Below are positions 1 to 9,378 of a DNA stretch of 59,542 bases, one piece after another. The stretch lies in the NCBI GenBank assembly GCA_934563745.1, contig CAKTHE010000011.1, positions 1 to 59,542 of the forward strand. Reading direction: 5' to 3'. How positions within the stretch are numbered: position 1 is the stretch's first letter; every line of letters starts with the position of its first letter. The DNA is from an uncultured Dysosmobacter sp. (GTDB lineage Bacteria > Bacillota > Clostridia > Oscillospirales > Oscillospiraceae). A model generated the notes under the pieces. The model searched no databases, was not told the DNA's origin, and worked only from the letters and a program-made list of their open reading frames with translations. Made by a program: the position numbers and the translations under genes.

Positions 1-39
1 CGGGAGATCGTGGCGGAGTATCTGGCCGCCGGGAAGTGA
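1..39 (+). CDS. murF: C-terminal end of a protein, probably MurF
   Basis: Only the last 12 codons and a TGA stop lie in the window (the peptide ends in YLAAGK). The assignment rests on context: in Firmicutes division clusters the gene directly before mraY is normally murF, the ligase that adds D-Ala-D-Ala to UDP-MurNAc-tripeptide. The fragment is too short to show any motif, so the name is inferred from position alone. Confidence 0.45.
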   Translation, partial: REIVAEYLAAGK

Positions 40-132
40 GCGCCGGGAGTCCGGCGTCAAGCGCCCGAAAGGGGCGCGGGAGAGAAAATACAAAGGGTCC
101 GGCGCCGGCGGCGCCGGCAGAGAGGGAGAGTT

Positions 133-1128
133 ATGAATCCAAACACACTGTGGAATCTGGCGGCGATGGCCGTCAGCTTTGCGCTGAGCGTTCTGATCGG
201 AAAATTCCTGATTCCGGAGCTGCGCAAGCTGCACGCCGGGCAGAGCATCCGAAAAGACGGCCCCACCTGGCACGCCGCCAAAGAAGGGACCCCCACTATG
301 GGCGGCATCATGTTTATCATCGGCACCGGCGTGGTGATCCTGGCCATGGACTGGCAGGAAATGCTGCAGGGCAGCTTTTCTCATCTGTATGTGTATCTTT
401 TTGCGCTGGCTTTTGGACTGATCGGCTTTGTGGATGACTACCGCAAGGTGACGCAGCACCAAAACGAGGGCCTCAGCGCCCGGCAGAAGTTTGTGCTGCA
501 GTTGGCGGCCGCGGTGGTGTTTTTGTGCGTGATGCGCTATGAGGGCATGCTGACCAATCGCCTGTATATTCCGTTTTTCAACGTGTCGGTGGCGATCAAC
601 TGGCTGGTATATCTGGCCTTTGCGGCGTTTGTGATTGTGGGCGCCGTCAACGCGGTGAACCTGACGGATGGAATCGACGGTCTGGCGGCCAGTGTGACCT
701 TTGTTGTGATGATTTTCTTCCTGGCGGCTGCGGCGCTTTGGAAGTTCGCGGGGCTGAGCCTTTTTTCGGCGGCCCTGGCCGGCGGTCTGGCGGCGTTTCT
801 GGTCTATAACCATCATCCGGCCAAAGTGTTCATGGGAGATACCGGCAGCCTGTTTCTGGGCGGCGCCGTGGCGGCCCTGGCGTTTGCCATGGATATGCCG
901 CTGATCCTGATCCCGGCCGGGATCGTTTACATCGCCGAAACGCTTTCGGATATCATTCAGGTGACGTATTTCAAGGCAACGCACGGCAAGCGCTTTTTCA
1001 AAATGGCGCCGCTGCATCACCATCTGGAGCTGTCCGGCTGGAACGAAGCGAAGATCGTAGGGGTATTTTCTTTGGTGACGCTGGCGGGCTGCGTGCTGGC
1101 CTGGATCGGGATTCAGGGCCGCATCTGA
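133..1128 (+). CDS. mraY: phospho-N-acetylmuramoyl-pentapeptide transferase MraY
   Basis: Integral membrane enzyme that moves phospho-MurNAc-pentapeptide from UDP onto undecaprenyl phosphate to make lipid I. The 331-residue product has the family length and about ten hydrophobic segments. Family motifs are present: GPTWHAAKEGTPTMGG near residues 43-58, the catalytic DDY at 101-103, NAVNLTDGIDG at 173-183, FMGDTGSLF near 232-240 and the HHH cluster at 294-296. The ATG follows a GAGGGAGAG ribosome binding site. The next gene is ftsW, 50 bp on; the murD that often separates the two is absent. Probably transcribed with the genes downstream. Confidence 0.97.
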   Translation: MNPNTLWNLAAMAVSFALSVLIGKFLIPELRKLHAGQSIRKDGPTWHAAKEGTPTMGGIMFIIGTGVVILAMDWQEMLQGSFSHLYVYLFALAFGLIGFVDDYRKVTQHQNEGLSARQKFVLQLAAAVVFLCVMRYEGMLTNRLYIPFFNVSVAINWLVYLAFAAFVIVGAVNAVNLTDGIDGLAASVTFVVMIFFLAAAALWKFAGLSLFSAALAGGLAAFLVYNHHPAKVFMGDTGSLFLGGAVAALAFAMDMPLILIPAGIVYIAETLSDIIQVTYFKATHGKRFFKMAPLHHHLELSGWNEAKIVGVFSLVTLAGCVLAWIGIQGRI

Positions 1129-1178
1129 GGCGCTCCGGCGGAGGCGCGAACTGATCAGACGAAAAGGAGGAGGGGCCT

Positions 1179-2369
1179 ATGACACGGGAACAGCTGCTTC
1201 GGCGGCAGGAACGAGCGGCGCTGCGGGCGCAGAAAGAGGCGGAGAGCCGCGAACTGGCCAAAGGCCCCATGGATCTTCCGTTTTTGCTTCTGGTGCTGCT
1301 TTTGACCGGCATTGGGCTTGTGATGCTGCTTTCCGCCAGCTTCCCTTCCGCCTATTACGAGTCCGGAAAGCCCACGGCCTATTTTGCCCGGCAGGGGGTA
1401 TTTGCAATCCTCGGCGTGGCGGCGATGCTGGGCGTGAGCAAGATCAATTATCAGCGCTTTCGGGCGCTGGGCAAGCCGCTTTTGATGCTGTCGGTGGTGC
1501 TGCTGGCCCTGGTGCTGATTCCGGGAATCGGAATTATCCGCAATCATGCCCGCCGCTGGCTGGGCATCCCGGGCACAAGCATGCAGTTTCAGCCTTCTGA
1601 GGTGGCGAAGCTGGCGGTGGTGCTGTATTTCTCCGACACCATTTCCCGCAAAAAGGATAAAATGCGCAGCTTCCGCTACGGGATTTTGCCCTATGCGGTG
1701 ATCATGGGGGTCATCGCGCTTTTGATGCTGAAAGAGCCGCATCTTTCCGGCACGGTGCTGATTTTGGGGACCGGGGCCGTTTTGATGCTGGTGGGCGGAA
1801 TTTCCTGGGGCTGGGTCGGCGGCGCGGCGGCCATCGGCGGTGCCGGCGTGTTTGCGCTGCTCAGCGGACTGGTCTCTTACGGCGAGTCCCGTATTGCCAT
1901 GTGGAAGGACCCGTGGCTGGACGCCCGGGACAAAGGCTATCAGATGGTGCAGAGCCTTCTGGCCATCGGCTCCGGCGGCCTGTGGGGCCTGGGGCTGGGA
2001 AAGAGCCGCCAGAAGTTTTTGTATCTGCCGGAGGAGCACAATGACTTTATTTTTGCGATCGTCTGCGAGGAGTTGGGCCTGGTGGGCGCGGGTGTGATCA
2101 TGCTGCTGTTTGCGGCACTGATCTTTCGGGGCTACTGGATCGCCCTGCACGCCCGGGACCGGTTTGGAAGCCTGTTGGCCGTGGGGGTCACGACGCTGAT
2201 CGCTCTGCAGACGTTCCTGAATATCGGCGTGGTCACCGGGCTGCTGCCGGCAACCGGCATTTCCCTGCCGTTTTTCAGCTATGGCGGTACGGCCCTGTGC
2301 ATTCAATTGGTGGAAATGGGAATTGTGCTGTCCGTGTCCAGACAGATGAAGCCGACCAAAGCCGGCTGA
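1179..2369 (+). CDS. ftsW: SEDS glycosyltransferase FtsW/SpoVE
   Basis: Peptidoglycan polymerase of the SEDS family, which joins lipid II units at the septum together with a class B PBP. The 396-residue product has a basic cytoplasmic head of about 30 residues and then roughly ten membrane segments. The family signatures are present: the PSEVAKLAVVLY segment near residue 140, PEEHNDFIFAIVCEELG near 285-300 and the C-terminal LLPATGISLPFFSYGG near 360. The ATG lies seven bases behind AAAAGGAGG. Position between mraY and murG fits FtsW or its sporulation form SpoVE; sequence alone does not decide between them. RodA is less likely because of the context. Confidence 0.95.
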   Translation: MTREQLLRRQERAALRAQKEAESRELAKGPMDLPFLLLVLLLTGIGLVMLLSASFPSAYYESGKPTAYFARQGVFAILGVAAMLGVSKINYQRFRALGKPLLMLSVVLLALVLIPGIGIIRNHARRWLGIPGTSMQFQPSEVAKLAVVLYFSDTISRKKDKMRSFRYGILPYAVIMGVIALLMLKEPHLSGTVLILGTGAVLMLVGGISWGWVGGAAAIGGAGVFALLSGLVSYGESRIAMWKDPWLDARDKGYQMVQSLLAIGSGGLWGLGLGKSRQKFLYLPEEHNDFIFAIVCEELGLVGAGVIMLLFAALIFRGYWIALHARDRFGSLLAVGVTTLIALQTFLNIGVVTGLLPATGISLPFFSYGGTALCIQLVEMGIVLSVSRQMKPTKAG

Positions 2370-2419
2370 TCCGGAGGAAACGTCGGAGCGGAGACGGATC
2401 CTGGAAGAGAGGCGCATAT

Positions 2420-3556
2420 ATGAGCAAAAAAATCAGCCGCGTGATTCTGACCTGCGGCGGCACGGCGGGGCATGTGAATCCGGCCATCGCCCTGGCCCAG
2501 CGCATGCACGCAAGGGACCCGGAGACGGAATTCCTCTTCGTGGGGGCGGAGCGGGGCCTGGAAAAGGACCTGATTCCCAAAGCAGGCTATGCTTTCCGCA
2601 CGGTGCATATCTCCAGCTTTCACCGGTCTCTGAAGCCGGCGGAGCTGCGGCATAACTTTATTTCCGTATGCAATCTGATCCGCGCGCCGGGCGAGGCCCG
2701 GAAGATCCTGCGGGAATTTCAGCCGGACTGTGTTGTGGGGACCGGCGGCTATGCCAGCTTTCCCATGGTGAAGGCGGCGGCCCGGGCGGGAATCCCCACG
2801 GCGGTGCATGAATCCAACATCGTGCCGGGGCTGACCACCAAAATGCTGGAGCCTTATGCCGACCGGATTATGGTGGGGTTTGAGGCCTGCCGCCGGCATT
2901 ACCGCCGGCCGGACCGGGTCGTTGTGACGGGAACGCCGGTGCGGAGCGATTTCTTTTCCCTGACCCGGGAGGAGGCCCGTGCCCGGCTGGGGCTGCAGGA
3001 TGACCGACCGCTGATCGTTTCCTTCTGGGGCTCCCTGGGAGCGTCGGCCATGAATGAGCAGATGGCGGACTTTATGGCGCTGGAAGCGGCCAAAGAGCCG
3101 TTTCACCATCTGCATGGGGCCGGCGCGGCAGGCTATGCCCGCATGTGCGCCCGCCTGCGGGAGAAGGGTGTGGATCCGGAGGCCCATCCGGCGCTGCAGC
3201 TGCGGGAGTATATTTACGATATGGCCGCGGCTATGCGGGCGGCGGACCTTGTGATCTGCCGGGCGGGCGCCTCCACGGTCAGTGAGCTGACGGCGCTGGG
3301 CGTCCCGTCACTGATCGTCCCGTCGCCCAATGTGACCAACAATCACCAGGAAAAGAACGCGCGGGTCCTGGAAGAGGCCGGCGGCGCACAGGTGATTCTG
3401 GAGCGGGACAGCTCCGGGCAGACGCTGTTTGCGGCGGCCTGTTCCATTTTGCATGATGCACCCCGGCGGGCGGCGATGGCGGCAGCAATGGCGCGCTTGG
3501 GCGTGCCGGATGCCGCCGCCCGGATTGAGCAGACGGTGGAGGAGATCTGCCGGTAA
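2420..3556 (+). CDS. murG: UDP-GlcNAc:lipid I N-acetylglucosaminyltransferase MurG
   Basis: Peripheral membrane GT-B glycosyltransferase that adds GlcNAc to lipid I to give lipid II. The 378-residue product has the N-terminal CGGTAGHVNPAIALA loop (about residues 11-25), HESNIVPGLTTK in the first domain and the UDP-GlcNAc-binding RAGASTVSEL segment in the second. The reading frame is open further upstream into ftsW, but the ATG at 2420 starts the conserved MSKKISRVILTCGG and follows GGAAGAGAGGCG, so I start there. It sits between ftsW and murA, about 50 bp from each, consistent with one operon. Confidence 0.96.
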   Translation: MSKKISRVILTCGGTAGHVNPAIALAQRMHARDPETEFLFVGAERGLEKDLIPKAGYAFRTVHISSFHRSLKPAELRHNFISVCNLIRAPGEARKILREFQPDCVVGTGGYASFPMVKAAARAGIPTAVHESNIVPGLTTKMLEPYADRIMVGFEACRRHYRRPDRVVVTGTPVRSDFFSLTREEARARLGLQDDRPLIVSFWGSLGASAMNEQMADFMALEAAKEPFHHLHGAGAAGYARMCARLREKGVDPEAHPALQLREYIYDMAAAMRAADLVICRAGASTVSELTALGVPSLIVPSPNVTNNHQEKNARVLEEAGGAQVILERDSSGQTLFAAACSILHDAPRRAAMAAAMARLGVPDAAARIEQTVEEICR

Positions 3557-3612
3557 CCGACGGAACGTTTCCCTGCATACCATGGGTTAGCTGAGTATGC
3601 GGAGGGGAGCGA

Positions 3613-4893
3613 ATGAGTCAGTATTTGATCGAGGGCGGCTGCTGCCTGAACGGCGAGGTGCAGATTCAGGGCGCCAAAAACAGTGTGCTGCCGATCCTGG
3701 CGGCCACGCTTTTGAACGGGGGGCAGACCCTGCTGAACGGCTGTCCGCGGCTGCGGGATGTGGATGCCTCCATGCGGATTCTGCGGCATTTGGGTTGCCG
3801 GGCGCGGTGGCTGGAGGCCGGACAGCTGGAGGTGCAGACGGAGCAGCTGGGCCGGCCGGAAATTACGGACAGCCTGATGCGGGAGATGCGGTCCTCGTCG
3901 ATCTTTCTGGGAGCGCTGCTGGCCCGCTGCAAAGAGGCGGTGATCTCCCAGCCGGGCGGATGTGAGCTGGGGCCGCGGCCCATTGACCTGCACCTTGCGG
4001 GGCTGCGGGCCCTGGGGGCAGAGATCACGGAAGAGGGCGGGCTGCTTTATTGCCGGGCCTCCCACCTCCGGGGAGCGGAGCTTCCGCTGGCGCTGCCCTC
4101 CGTGGGAGCAACGGAGAACCTGATGCTGGCGGCCTGCGGGGCGGAGGGGGTCACGACGATCTCCAATGCGGCCCGGGAGCCGGAGATTGTGGATCTGGCA
4201 AACTTTTTGTCGGCCTGCGGTGCCCGGATCCGGGGCGCGGGCAGTTCCGTGATCACGGTGGAGGGGAATCGCCCGCTGCATGGCTGTACATATGCGGTGA
4301 TGCCGGACCGGATCGCAGCGGCCACGTATCTGAGTGCAGTGACTTCCGCCGGCGGAAAGGCTCGGCTGCGGGGCGCCCGGGAAGAGCACCTGACGGCGGT
4401 GACGGCGGCTCTGCGAAGCGCCGGCTGCCGGATCCATGCGGACACGGAGGGAATCAGCGTCTGTGCCTCCGGCCGGCCCCGGGCGGTGGAGCTGATCCGG
4501 ACAGCGCCGTATCCCGGTTTCCCGACCGATGCGCAGGCGCCGGTGATGGCGGCCCTGGCCTGCTGCCGGGGCGTCAGCGTTCTGGAAGAAAACATTTTTG
4601 AAAGCCGCTATCGCCACGTGGGAGAGCTGAACCGTATGGGCGCGGAGATCCGGACCTTCGGCCGGGCTGCCGTGGTGAGCGGGGTGGAGCTTCTGCACGG
4701 GGCAGCCGTACAGGCGGATGACCTGCGGGGCGGCGCGGCGCTGTGTGTGGCGGCGCTGGCGGCGCAGGGGCAGACCCGGATCGCACGGACCGGGCACATT
4801 GAGCGGGGCTATGAGGATCTGCCCCGGGATCTGTGTGCCCTGGGCGGACGTGTGACCCGGCTGGAAGCGGAAGAGACGGATCCCGAAAACTGA
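3613..4893 (+). CDS. murA: UDP-N-acetylglucosamine 1-carboxyvinyltransferase MurA
   Basis: Cytosolic enzyme for the first committed step of peptidoglycan synthesis, transfer of enolpyruvate from PEP to UDP-GlcNAc. The 426-residue product keeps Lys22 in GAKNSVLP and the reactive cysteine, here Cys117, in PGGCELGPRPIDLH, so it should be sensitive to fosfomycin like other Cys-type enzymes (inference). The ATG follows GGAGGGGAGCGA. In Bacillus subtilis the corresponding slot in the division cluster holds murB; finding murA here is known from Clostridia. Firmicutes often carry two murA paralogues, so a second copy may exist elsewhere. Confidence 0.95.
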   Translation: MSQYLIEGGCCLNGEVQIQGAKNSVLPILAATLLNGGQTLLNGCPRLRDVDASMRILRHLGCRARWLEAGQLEVQTEQLGRPEITDSLMREMRSSSIFLGALLARCKEAVISQPGGCELGPRPIDLHLAGLRALGAEITEEGGLLYCRASHLRGAELPLALPSVGATENLMLAACGAEGVTTISNAAREPEIVDLANFLSACGARIRGAGSSVITVEGNRPLHGCTYAVMPDRIAAATYLSAVTSAGGKARLRGAREEHLTAVTAALRSAGCRIHADTEGISVCASGRPRAVELIRTAPYPGFPTDAQAPVMAALACCRGVSVLEENIFESRYRHVGELNRMGAEIRTFGRAAVVSGVELLHGAAVQADDLRGGAALCVAALAAQGQTRIARTGHIERGYEDLPRDLCALGGRVTRLEAEETDPEN

Positions 4894-4920
4894 GAAGAAG
4901 CGGTCGTACAGGAGAGAACT

Positions 4921-5685
4921 ATGGCAAGACGCAGACATTTCAACCGAAGACACAGGCGGGGAAGGTTTGGCTTCCTCTATAAGGTGGTGTCCGTTCTGGC
5001 CATCTGCGGTGCGATCGTGCTGGCGCTGACGCTGTTTTTCCGGATCAACACACTGGAGGTCACGGGGCAGCAGCGTTATACGGTCCAGCAGATCCAGCAG
5101 GCCAGCGGGATCCGGATCGGGGACAATATGTTTCTGATCAATAAGTTTGACGCCGCCAGCGCCCTGCGGGAGAAGCTGCCCTATATTGAAGAGGTGCGCA
5201 TCAACCGCCGCCTGCCGGCCACGCTGACCATTCAGGTAAGGGAGTGTACCTGGACGGCGGCGGTTCAGCAGAACGGAAGCGCCTGGCTGATCGGCCCGTC
5301 CGGAAAGATCGTGGAGCGGACGGAGCCGGATGCGGAGGCGGCAACGACGTCTGCGGTGTTGGATGGCTGCGAGCTGCTTTCCCCCAGCGTAGGGACCATG
5401 CTGGCAATGGCGTCGGAAAAGCAGACCCAGCAAAGCAGCCTGCTGGCGCTGCTGGCAGCGCTGGAGGACCGGGAGGAGCTGAATCTGGTAAACGGGATCC
5501 ATCTGAGCGAGGGAAACGCCCTGACCCTGGACTACGCCGGCCGCTTTACGGTGCTGATGCCTTATGGGGGGGATTATCCCTATTTGTTGCGGGCGGCCCG
5601 GGCGGTGATGGACCAGTTGGAGACCAACGAGACCGGGACCATTGATCTGACCACGGAGGGGAAAGCGTATTTCCGACAGAATTAG
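4921..5685 (+). CDS. ftsQ: cell division protein FtsQ/DivIB
   Basis: Bitopic septal protein of the FtsQ-FtsL-FtsB regulatory complex. The 254-residue product has a very basic cytoplasmic tail (RRRHFNRRHRRGR), one membrane helix at about 22-42 and a POTRA domain beginning FFRINTLEVTG, followed by the beta domain with RRLPATLTIQVRE. It is the last gene before a strong hairpin terminator, so the murF-to-ftsQ operon probably ends here and ftsZ has its own promoter. No ftsA follows. Confidence 0.9.
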   Translation: MARRRHFNRRHRRGRFGFLYKVVSVLAICGAIVLALTLFFRINTLEVTGQQRYTVQQIQQASGIRIGDNMFLINKFDAASALREKLPYIEEVRINRRLPATLTIQVRECTWTAAVQQNGSAWLIGPSGKIVERTEPDAEAATTSAVLDGCELLSPSVGTMLAMASEKQTQQSSLLALLAALEDREELNLVNGIHLSEGNALTLDYAGRFTVLMPYGGDYPYLLRAARAVMDQLETNETGTIDLTTEGKAYFRQN

Positions 5686-5688
5686 TCC

Positions 5689-5721
5689 GAAGAAGCCGCC
5701 GTTCGGGGCGGCTTCTTCTTT
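5689..5721 (+). terminator. intrinsic terminator after ftsQ
   Basis: A perfect 12-bp stem (5689-5700 with 5707-5718) around the 6-base loop GTTCGG, ending in TTCTTCTTT. It begins four bases after the ftsQ stop and separates the cell-wall operon from ftsZ. Confidence 0.85.
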
Positions 5722-5760
5722 GCCCGGAAGAAAAAACCGCGGAAAAGGAAGGGGCGGCTC

Positions 5761-5789
5761 TTGACCTGTGGGCGAAAGTGGCTTACAAT
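5761..5789 (+). promoter_or_regulatory. sigma-A promoter of ftsZ
   Basis: TTGACC at 5761-5766 and TACAAT at 5784-5789 with a 17-bp spacer, directly after the ftsQ terminator and about 78 bp before the ftsZ ATG. Confidence 0.8.
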
Positions 5790-5866
5790 GAATTAGAATA
5801 CAAAATCTAGAGGGGATGGGTGTGAATCCCGCCCCTTTCCTCAATTTACAGCAGGAGGTATCTCCC

Positions 5867-7012
5867 ATGGCGTTTGGTTTGGAAACCGGTCCGGAGACCG
5901 TTGTGAATATTAAAGTGATCGGCGTCGGCGGCGCAGGAAACAATGTGGTCAACCGCATGGTGCGCTCCGGGGCGAAGGGCGTTGAGTTTGTTGCGGTCAA
6001 CACGGACAAGCAGGCGCTGAACGTGTCCAGCGCCACGTATAAGATCCAGATCGGCGAAAAGCTGACCCACGGGCAGGGCGCGGGCTCGGATCCGGAAGTG
6101 GGACGCAAAAGCGCGGAGGAAAGCCGCAGCCAGATCGCCAAGGCGCTGGAGGACACGGACATGGTATTCATTACGGCGGGCATGGGCGGCGGCACCGGTA
6201 CCGGCGCCGCACCGATCGTGGCGGAAATCGCCAAGGAGATGGAGATCCTGACGGTGGCCGTGGTGACCAAGCCCTTCGGGTTTGAAGGGCGGCGCCGGAT
6301 GATGCAGGCCGAGTCCGGCATTGCCGAACTGAAGGAAAAAGTGGACTCGCTGGTGATCATCCCCAACGAGCGGCTGAAGCATGCCACGGATCAGAAGATT
6401 ACCTTTGCCAATGCGTTTGAAATCGCGGATGATGTGCTGCGCCAGGCAGTGCAGAGTATTTCGGACCTGATCCGCGACACGGGCTTTATCAACTTGGACT
6501 TTGCCGATGTGACCGCCATTATGAAGAATGCCGGCATGGCGCACATGGGTGTCGGCCGGGCCGCTGGCAAGAACAAGGCGGAGGAGGCCGCCCGCATGGC
6601 GATTTCCAGCCCGTTGCTGGAAACGTCCATTGATGGGGCCAAGGGCGTCCTGATCAATGTGACCGGCTCGATGGACATTGGCCTGGAAGAAGTGGAACAG
6701 GCGGCCTCTTTGGTACAGGAGGCGGTGCATCCCGATGCGCTTACGATCTTTGGCGCGACCTTCGACGAAACGCTGGATGACGAGATCCGCGTGACGGTGA
6801 TCGCCACTGGTTTTGATAAGCTTTCCTCCGCGGCTGCGCTGGAGGAAAAGAAGGCGGCTTCCGAAAAGGAGAAGGAGCCGGCCGGTAAGGAGCCGGCGCC
6901 TGCGCCTGCGCCGGAACTGAAGCCGTTGGACACGGAGGACGATCCGGAGCCGGATGTGCCGGACGACGACCCCTTTGAAGATATTTTTAAAATTTTCAAT
7001 AAGCGGGACTGA
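5867..7012 (+). CDS. ftsZ: cell division GTPase FtsZ
   Basis: Tubulin-like GTPase that forms the Z ring. The 381-residue product has the nucleotide loop [11 protein letters not shown] near 21-31, the tubulin signature GGGTGTG at 107-113 and the T7 loop [15 protein letters not shown]. An acidic Ala-Pro linker ([11 protein letters not shown]) leads to the C-terminal peptide [10 protein letters not shown], which takes the place of the usual FtsA/SepF-binding tail. The frame is open a little further upstream, but the ATG at 5867 has AGGAGGTA seven bases before it and starts at the conserved N terminus. It stands alone between its own promoter and terminator; ftsA is not beside it. Confidence 0.98.
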   Translation: MAFGLETGPETVVNIKVIGVGGAGNNVVNRMVRSGAKGVEFVAVNTDKQALNVSSATYKIQIGEKLTHGQGAGSDPEVGRKSAEESRSQIAKALEDTDMVFITAGMGGGTGTGAAPIVAEIAKEMEILTVAVVTKPFGFEGRRRMMQAESGIAELKEKVDSLVIIPNERLKHATDQKITFANAFEIADDVLRQAVQSISDLIRDTGFINLDFADVTAIMKNAGMAHMGVGRAAGKNKAEEAARMAISSPLLETSIDGAKGVLINVTGSMDIGLEEVEQAASLVQEAVHPDALTIFGATFDETLDDEIRVTVIATGFDKLSSAAALEEKKAASEKEKEPAGKEPAPAPAPELKPLDTEDDPEPDVPDDDPFEDIFKIFNKRD

Positions 7013-7032
7013 ACGGAAGCAGTTCCTTTTTG

Positions 7033-7063
7033 CGCCGCAGGCATTTGCCTGCGGCGTTTTTTT
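7033..7063 (+). terminator. intrinsic terminator after ftsZ
   Basis: A 10-bp perfect stem, CGCCGCAGGC (7033-7042) with GCCTGCGGCG (7047-7056), a 4-base loop and seven T residues. Confidence 0.9.
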
Positions 7064-7255
7064 GCGCTTTTGCGGGAAATGCTTCCGCAGCGTCCAAATG
7101 CAGGAGGGACGGATTGGTCCCGCGCGCCCCGGCCGCAGATTTTCCATGGGCTTCCATGGTGCCTCTGGGTCAATTTACAGTGCGTGAACCATGCGGAAAC
7201 GCAGAGAGTAAGCGTGCCGGCGGAAAACCGGCCATTTCAAAAAAGGGGTGATCGA

Positions 7256-8293
7256 ATGCATGAAATTTTTAAAAAAAGCGGAGCATTCCTGCGCGGCGCC
7301 GTTGCGCTCTGTGCCGCGGCGGTGGTGCTGGGCGTCGCTCCGCAGCCGGCCGCGGCGGAGGTGAAGCCTGCTATCTCTCAGGCACGGGAGCTGATCCCGG
7401 TGGGGCACACCGTGGGCATTAAGCTCTTTTCCCGGGGCGTACTGGTGGTCCGGCTGGCGGAAGGGGATACGCCGGCCCGGGCCTGCGGGCTGGAGACCGG
7501 GGATCTGATTTTAAAATGCAACGGGACCGCGGTAACTTCCACCGAGCAGTTTCAGTCTCTGGTACAGGACCCGGAGACGGAAGAGCTGCAGCTGCAGGTC
7601 CGCAGGGCGTCCAAAACCATGACGCTTACGGCGGAGGTTGCGGGAGAAGCGGCCGCGGACCGGTCCATCGGCGCCTGGATCCGGGACTCCATGGCCGGGA
7701 TCGGCACCATGACCTTCTATGATCCGGCCAGCGGCGTGTTCGGGGCCTTGGGCCACGGAATTACGGACGTGGATACGGCCCAGCTGATGCCGTTTGCCTC
7801 CGGGTCGATCCTGCCGTCTACGGTGAAGGCGGTCCGCCGGGGGACAGTTGGCGCCGCCGGGGAGCTGCGGGGCGATTTTTCCCTGAATGAACAGCTTGGC
7901 TCGCTGTATGCCAATACGGAGGGCGGCATTTTCGGGACGCTGGATGCAGTTACCTGGGACGCCTGCCTGGGGCGGGCACTTCCGATCGCGGAAAAGGATG
8001 AGGTCCGGACTGGTCCGGCGGTCATTCGCTCCAATGTGGCCGGGGATGAAGTGCGGGATTACCGGGTGGAGATCTGCAAAATTTCGGATCAGGATGGAAC
8101 GGAGCGCAACCTCCTTTTAAGCGTGACCGATCCGGACCTGCTGGAGAAAACCGGCGGCATTGTGCAGGGCATGAGCGGAAGCCCGATTCTGCAAAACGGA
8201 AAAATCGTGGGAGCGGTGACGCATGTGCTGCTGAATGATCCGACAAAAGGATATGGAATCTTCATTCACAATATGCTGGATCAGGCCTCATAA
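7256..8293 (+). CDS. spoIVB: SpoIVB peptidase (stage IV sporulation protein B)
   Basis: Forespore-made serine peptidase that crosses the inner forespore membrane and triggers pro-sigma-K processing in the mother cell. The 345-residue product has an N-terminal membrane/signal segment at about 9-31, a PDZ domain at about 55-125 (PARACGLETGDLI) and the S55 peptidase domain with His167 in ALGHG and the serine motif GMSGSP at 305-310. The frame extends upstream, but the ATG at 7256 follows AAAAGGGGTG and starts the signal segment. The order spoIVB then spo0A is the conserved one in Bacillus and Clostridia. Confidence 0.95.
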   Translation: MHEIFKKSGAFLRGAVALCAAAVVLGVAPQPAAAEVKPAISQARELIPVGHTVGIKLFSRGVLVVRLAEGDTPARACGLETGDLILKCNGTAVTSTEQFQSLVQDPETEELQLQVRRASKTMTLTAEVAGEAAADRSIGAWIRDSMAGIGTMTFYDPASGVFGALGHGITDVDTAQLMPFASGSILPSTVKAVRRGTVGAAGELRGDFSLNEQLGSLYANTEGGIFGTLDAVTWDACLGRALPIAEKDEVRTGPAVIRSNVAGDEVRDYRVEICKISDQDGTERNLLLSVTDPDLLEKTGGIVQGMSGSPILQNGKIVGAVTHVLLNDPTKGYGIFIHNMLDQAS

Positions 8294-8296
8294 TAC

Positions 8297-8382
8297 GCGG
8301 TTTTCTGTAACCGCAGAGGAATAACAGCGCGGGAGATGCGCAGCCGGAACAAACCATATTGGATATCTTGCGGCTGCGCATC
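8297..8382 (+). terminator. hairpins between spoIVB and spo0A
   Basis: A small GCGGTT/AACCGC hairpin lies just after the spoIVB stop. It is followed by a perfect 12-bp inverted repeat (8335-8346 with 8371-8382) around a 24-base loop. No T run follows the larger stem, so it may be a terminator of low strength or a regulatory structure in the spo0A upstream region. Confidence 0.45.
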
Positions 8383-8467
8383 CCTTTAAACCATTGCGGC
8401 AGAAGGGAAAGAAAAAACATTGGCAAAAAAGGTCGAACTATTTATGGGATTTTTTTACATATTTGTC

Positions 8468-8496
8468 TTGAAAACGATGTCCGTTTATGATAGATT
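8468..8496 (+). promoter_or_regulatory. candidate promoter of spo0A
   Basis: TTGAAA at 8468-8473 and TAGATT at 8491-8496 with a 17-bp spacer in an AT-rich stretch, 90 bp before the spo0A ATG. GGTCGAA at 8431-8437 is one base away from the known 0A box TGTCGAA and could be an autoregulatory site; the single match is weak evidence. Confidence 0.55.
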
Positions 8497-8586
8497 ATAG
8501 AAAACAGAATATGAAGATTCATGAATCCGTCGTAACTGCAAGTAAAACTTTGCGCAACAAAATTTCGTGGTAAAGGATGGGGAACT

Positions 8587-9348
8587 ATGGGAAATGGCAA
8601 GAAGGTGCTGCTGGCAGATGCCAATGAGGATTTTCGCAGCATGCTGCAAGAATTTGTGAATCGGACAGAAGGATTTGACATCGTGGGCTCGGCCGGGGAC
8701 GGGATGGAAGCGCTTCGCCTGGCTGAGGAAAAGAAGCCGGACCTGATCCTGATGGACATTGTTCTGCCGGAATTGGATGGATTTGCCGTGATTCGTCAGC
8801 TGCGGGAAGCGCGTTCGGAGGCAAAGATCATTGTGATCTCTGCGTTTTGCAGCGACCATGTTGTGGCGGAAGCGGTGGAGAAGGGGGCTGATTATTACAT
8901 GACGAAGCCCTGCCAGGAGGATTCACTGCTAGATCGGATGCGCGCCGTGTGCAGCATGCCGGCACAGACGGACCACACCACGGAGCTGAAGAACATGGTC
9001 ACGTCGATCATTCACGAGATCGGCGTTCCGGCGCACATCAAGGGCTACCAGTATCTGCGGGAGGCGATCATGATCGCTGTGGAGGATCTGGATGTGATCA
9101 ACGCCGTGACGAAGGTGCTGTATCCGGAAGTGGCCAAGCGCTTTTCGACCACGCCGTCCCGGGTGGAGCGGGCGATCCGCCATGCCATCGAGGTGGCCTG
9201 GGATCGGGGCGACCTGGAGACGCTGCAGAAGTATTTTGGCTACACGGTTTCCAATTCCAAGGGGAAGCCGACGAACTCGGAATTTATTGCTATGATCGCC
9301 GACCGATTGATTTTAGAGCGGCGCTCTCATGGGCGGACGGCCGGATAA
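8587..9348 (+). CDS. spo0A: sporulation master regulator Spo0A
   Basis: Response regulator that starts sporulation when phosphorylated. The 253-residue product has a receiver domain with the acidic pocket ADANED at 10-15, phosphoacceptor Asp57 in LILMDIVLP and the conserved Lys in YYMTKPC. After a short linker comes the Spo0A DNA-binding domain, with [19 protein letters not shown] and the recognition-helix region [18 protein letters not shown]. Length and domain order are those of the family. It is alone between its promoter region and a strong terminator. In Clostridia the phosphate usually comes directly from orphan kinases; none is encoded beside it here. Confidence 0.98.
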   Translation: MGNGKKVLLADANEDFRSMLQEFVNRTEGFDIVGSAGDGMEALRLAEEKKPDLILMDIVLPELDGFAVIRQLREARSEAKIIVISAFCSDHVVAEAVEKGADYYMTKPCQEDSLLDRMRAVCSMPAQTDHTTELKNMVTSIIHEIGVPAHIKGYQYLREAIMIAVEDLDVINAVTKVLYPEVAKRFSTTPSRVERAIRHAIEVAWDRGDLETLQKYFGYTVSNSKGKPTNSEFIAMIADRLILERRSHGRTAG

Positions 9349-9378
9349 CGGTACGTTTTTTGGTTGGACGGATGCTTG

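Noticed and set aside
3343..6387. Reverse-strand open frame of about 1000 codons
   Set aside because: It runs antisense through murG, murA, ftsQ and ftsZ, reads as Pro/Arg/His/Gln-rich text and exists only because of GC-rich codon use in the real genes.
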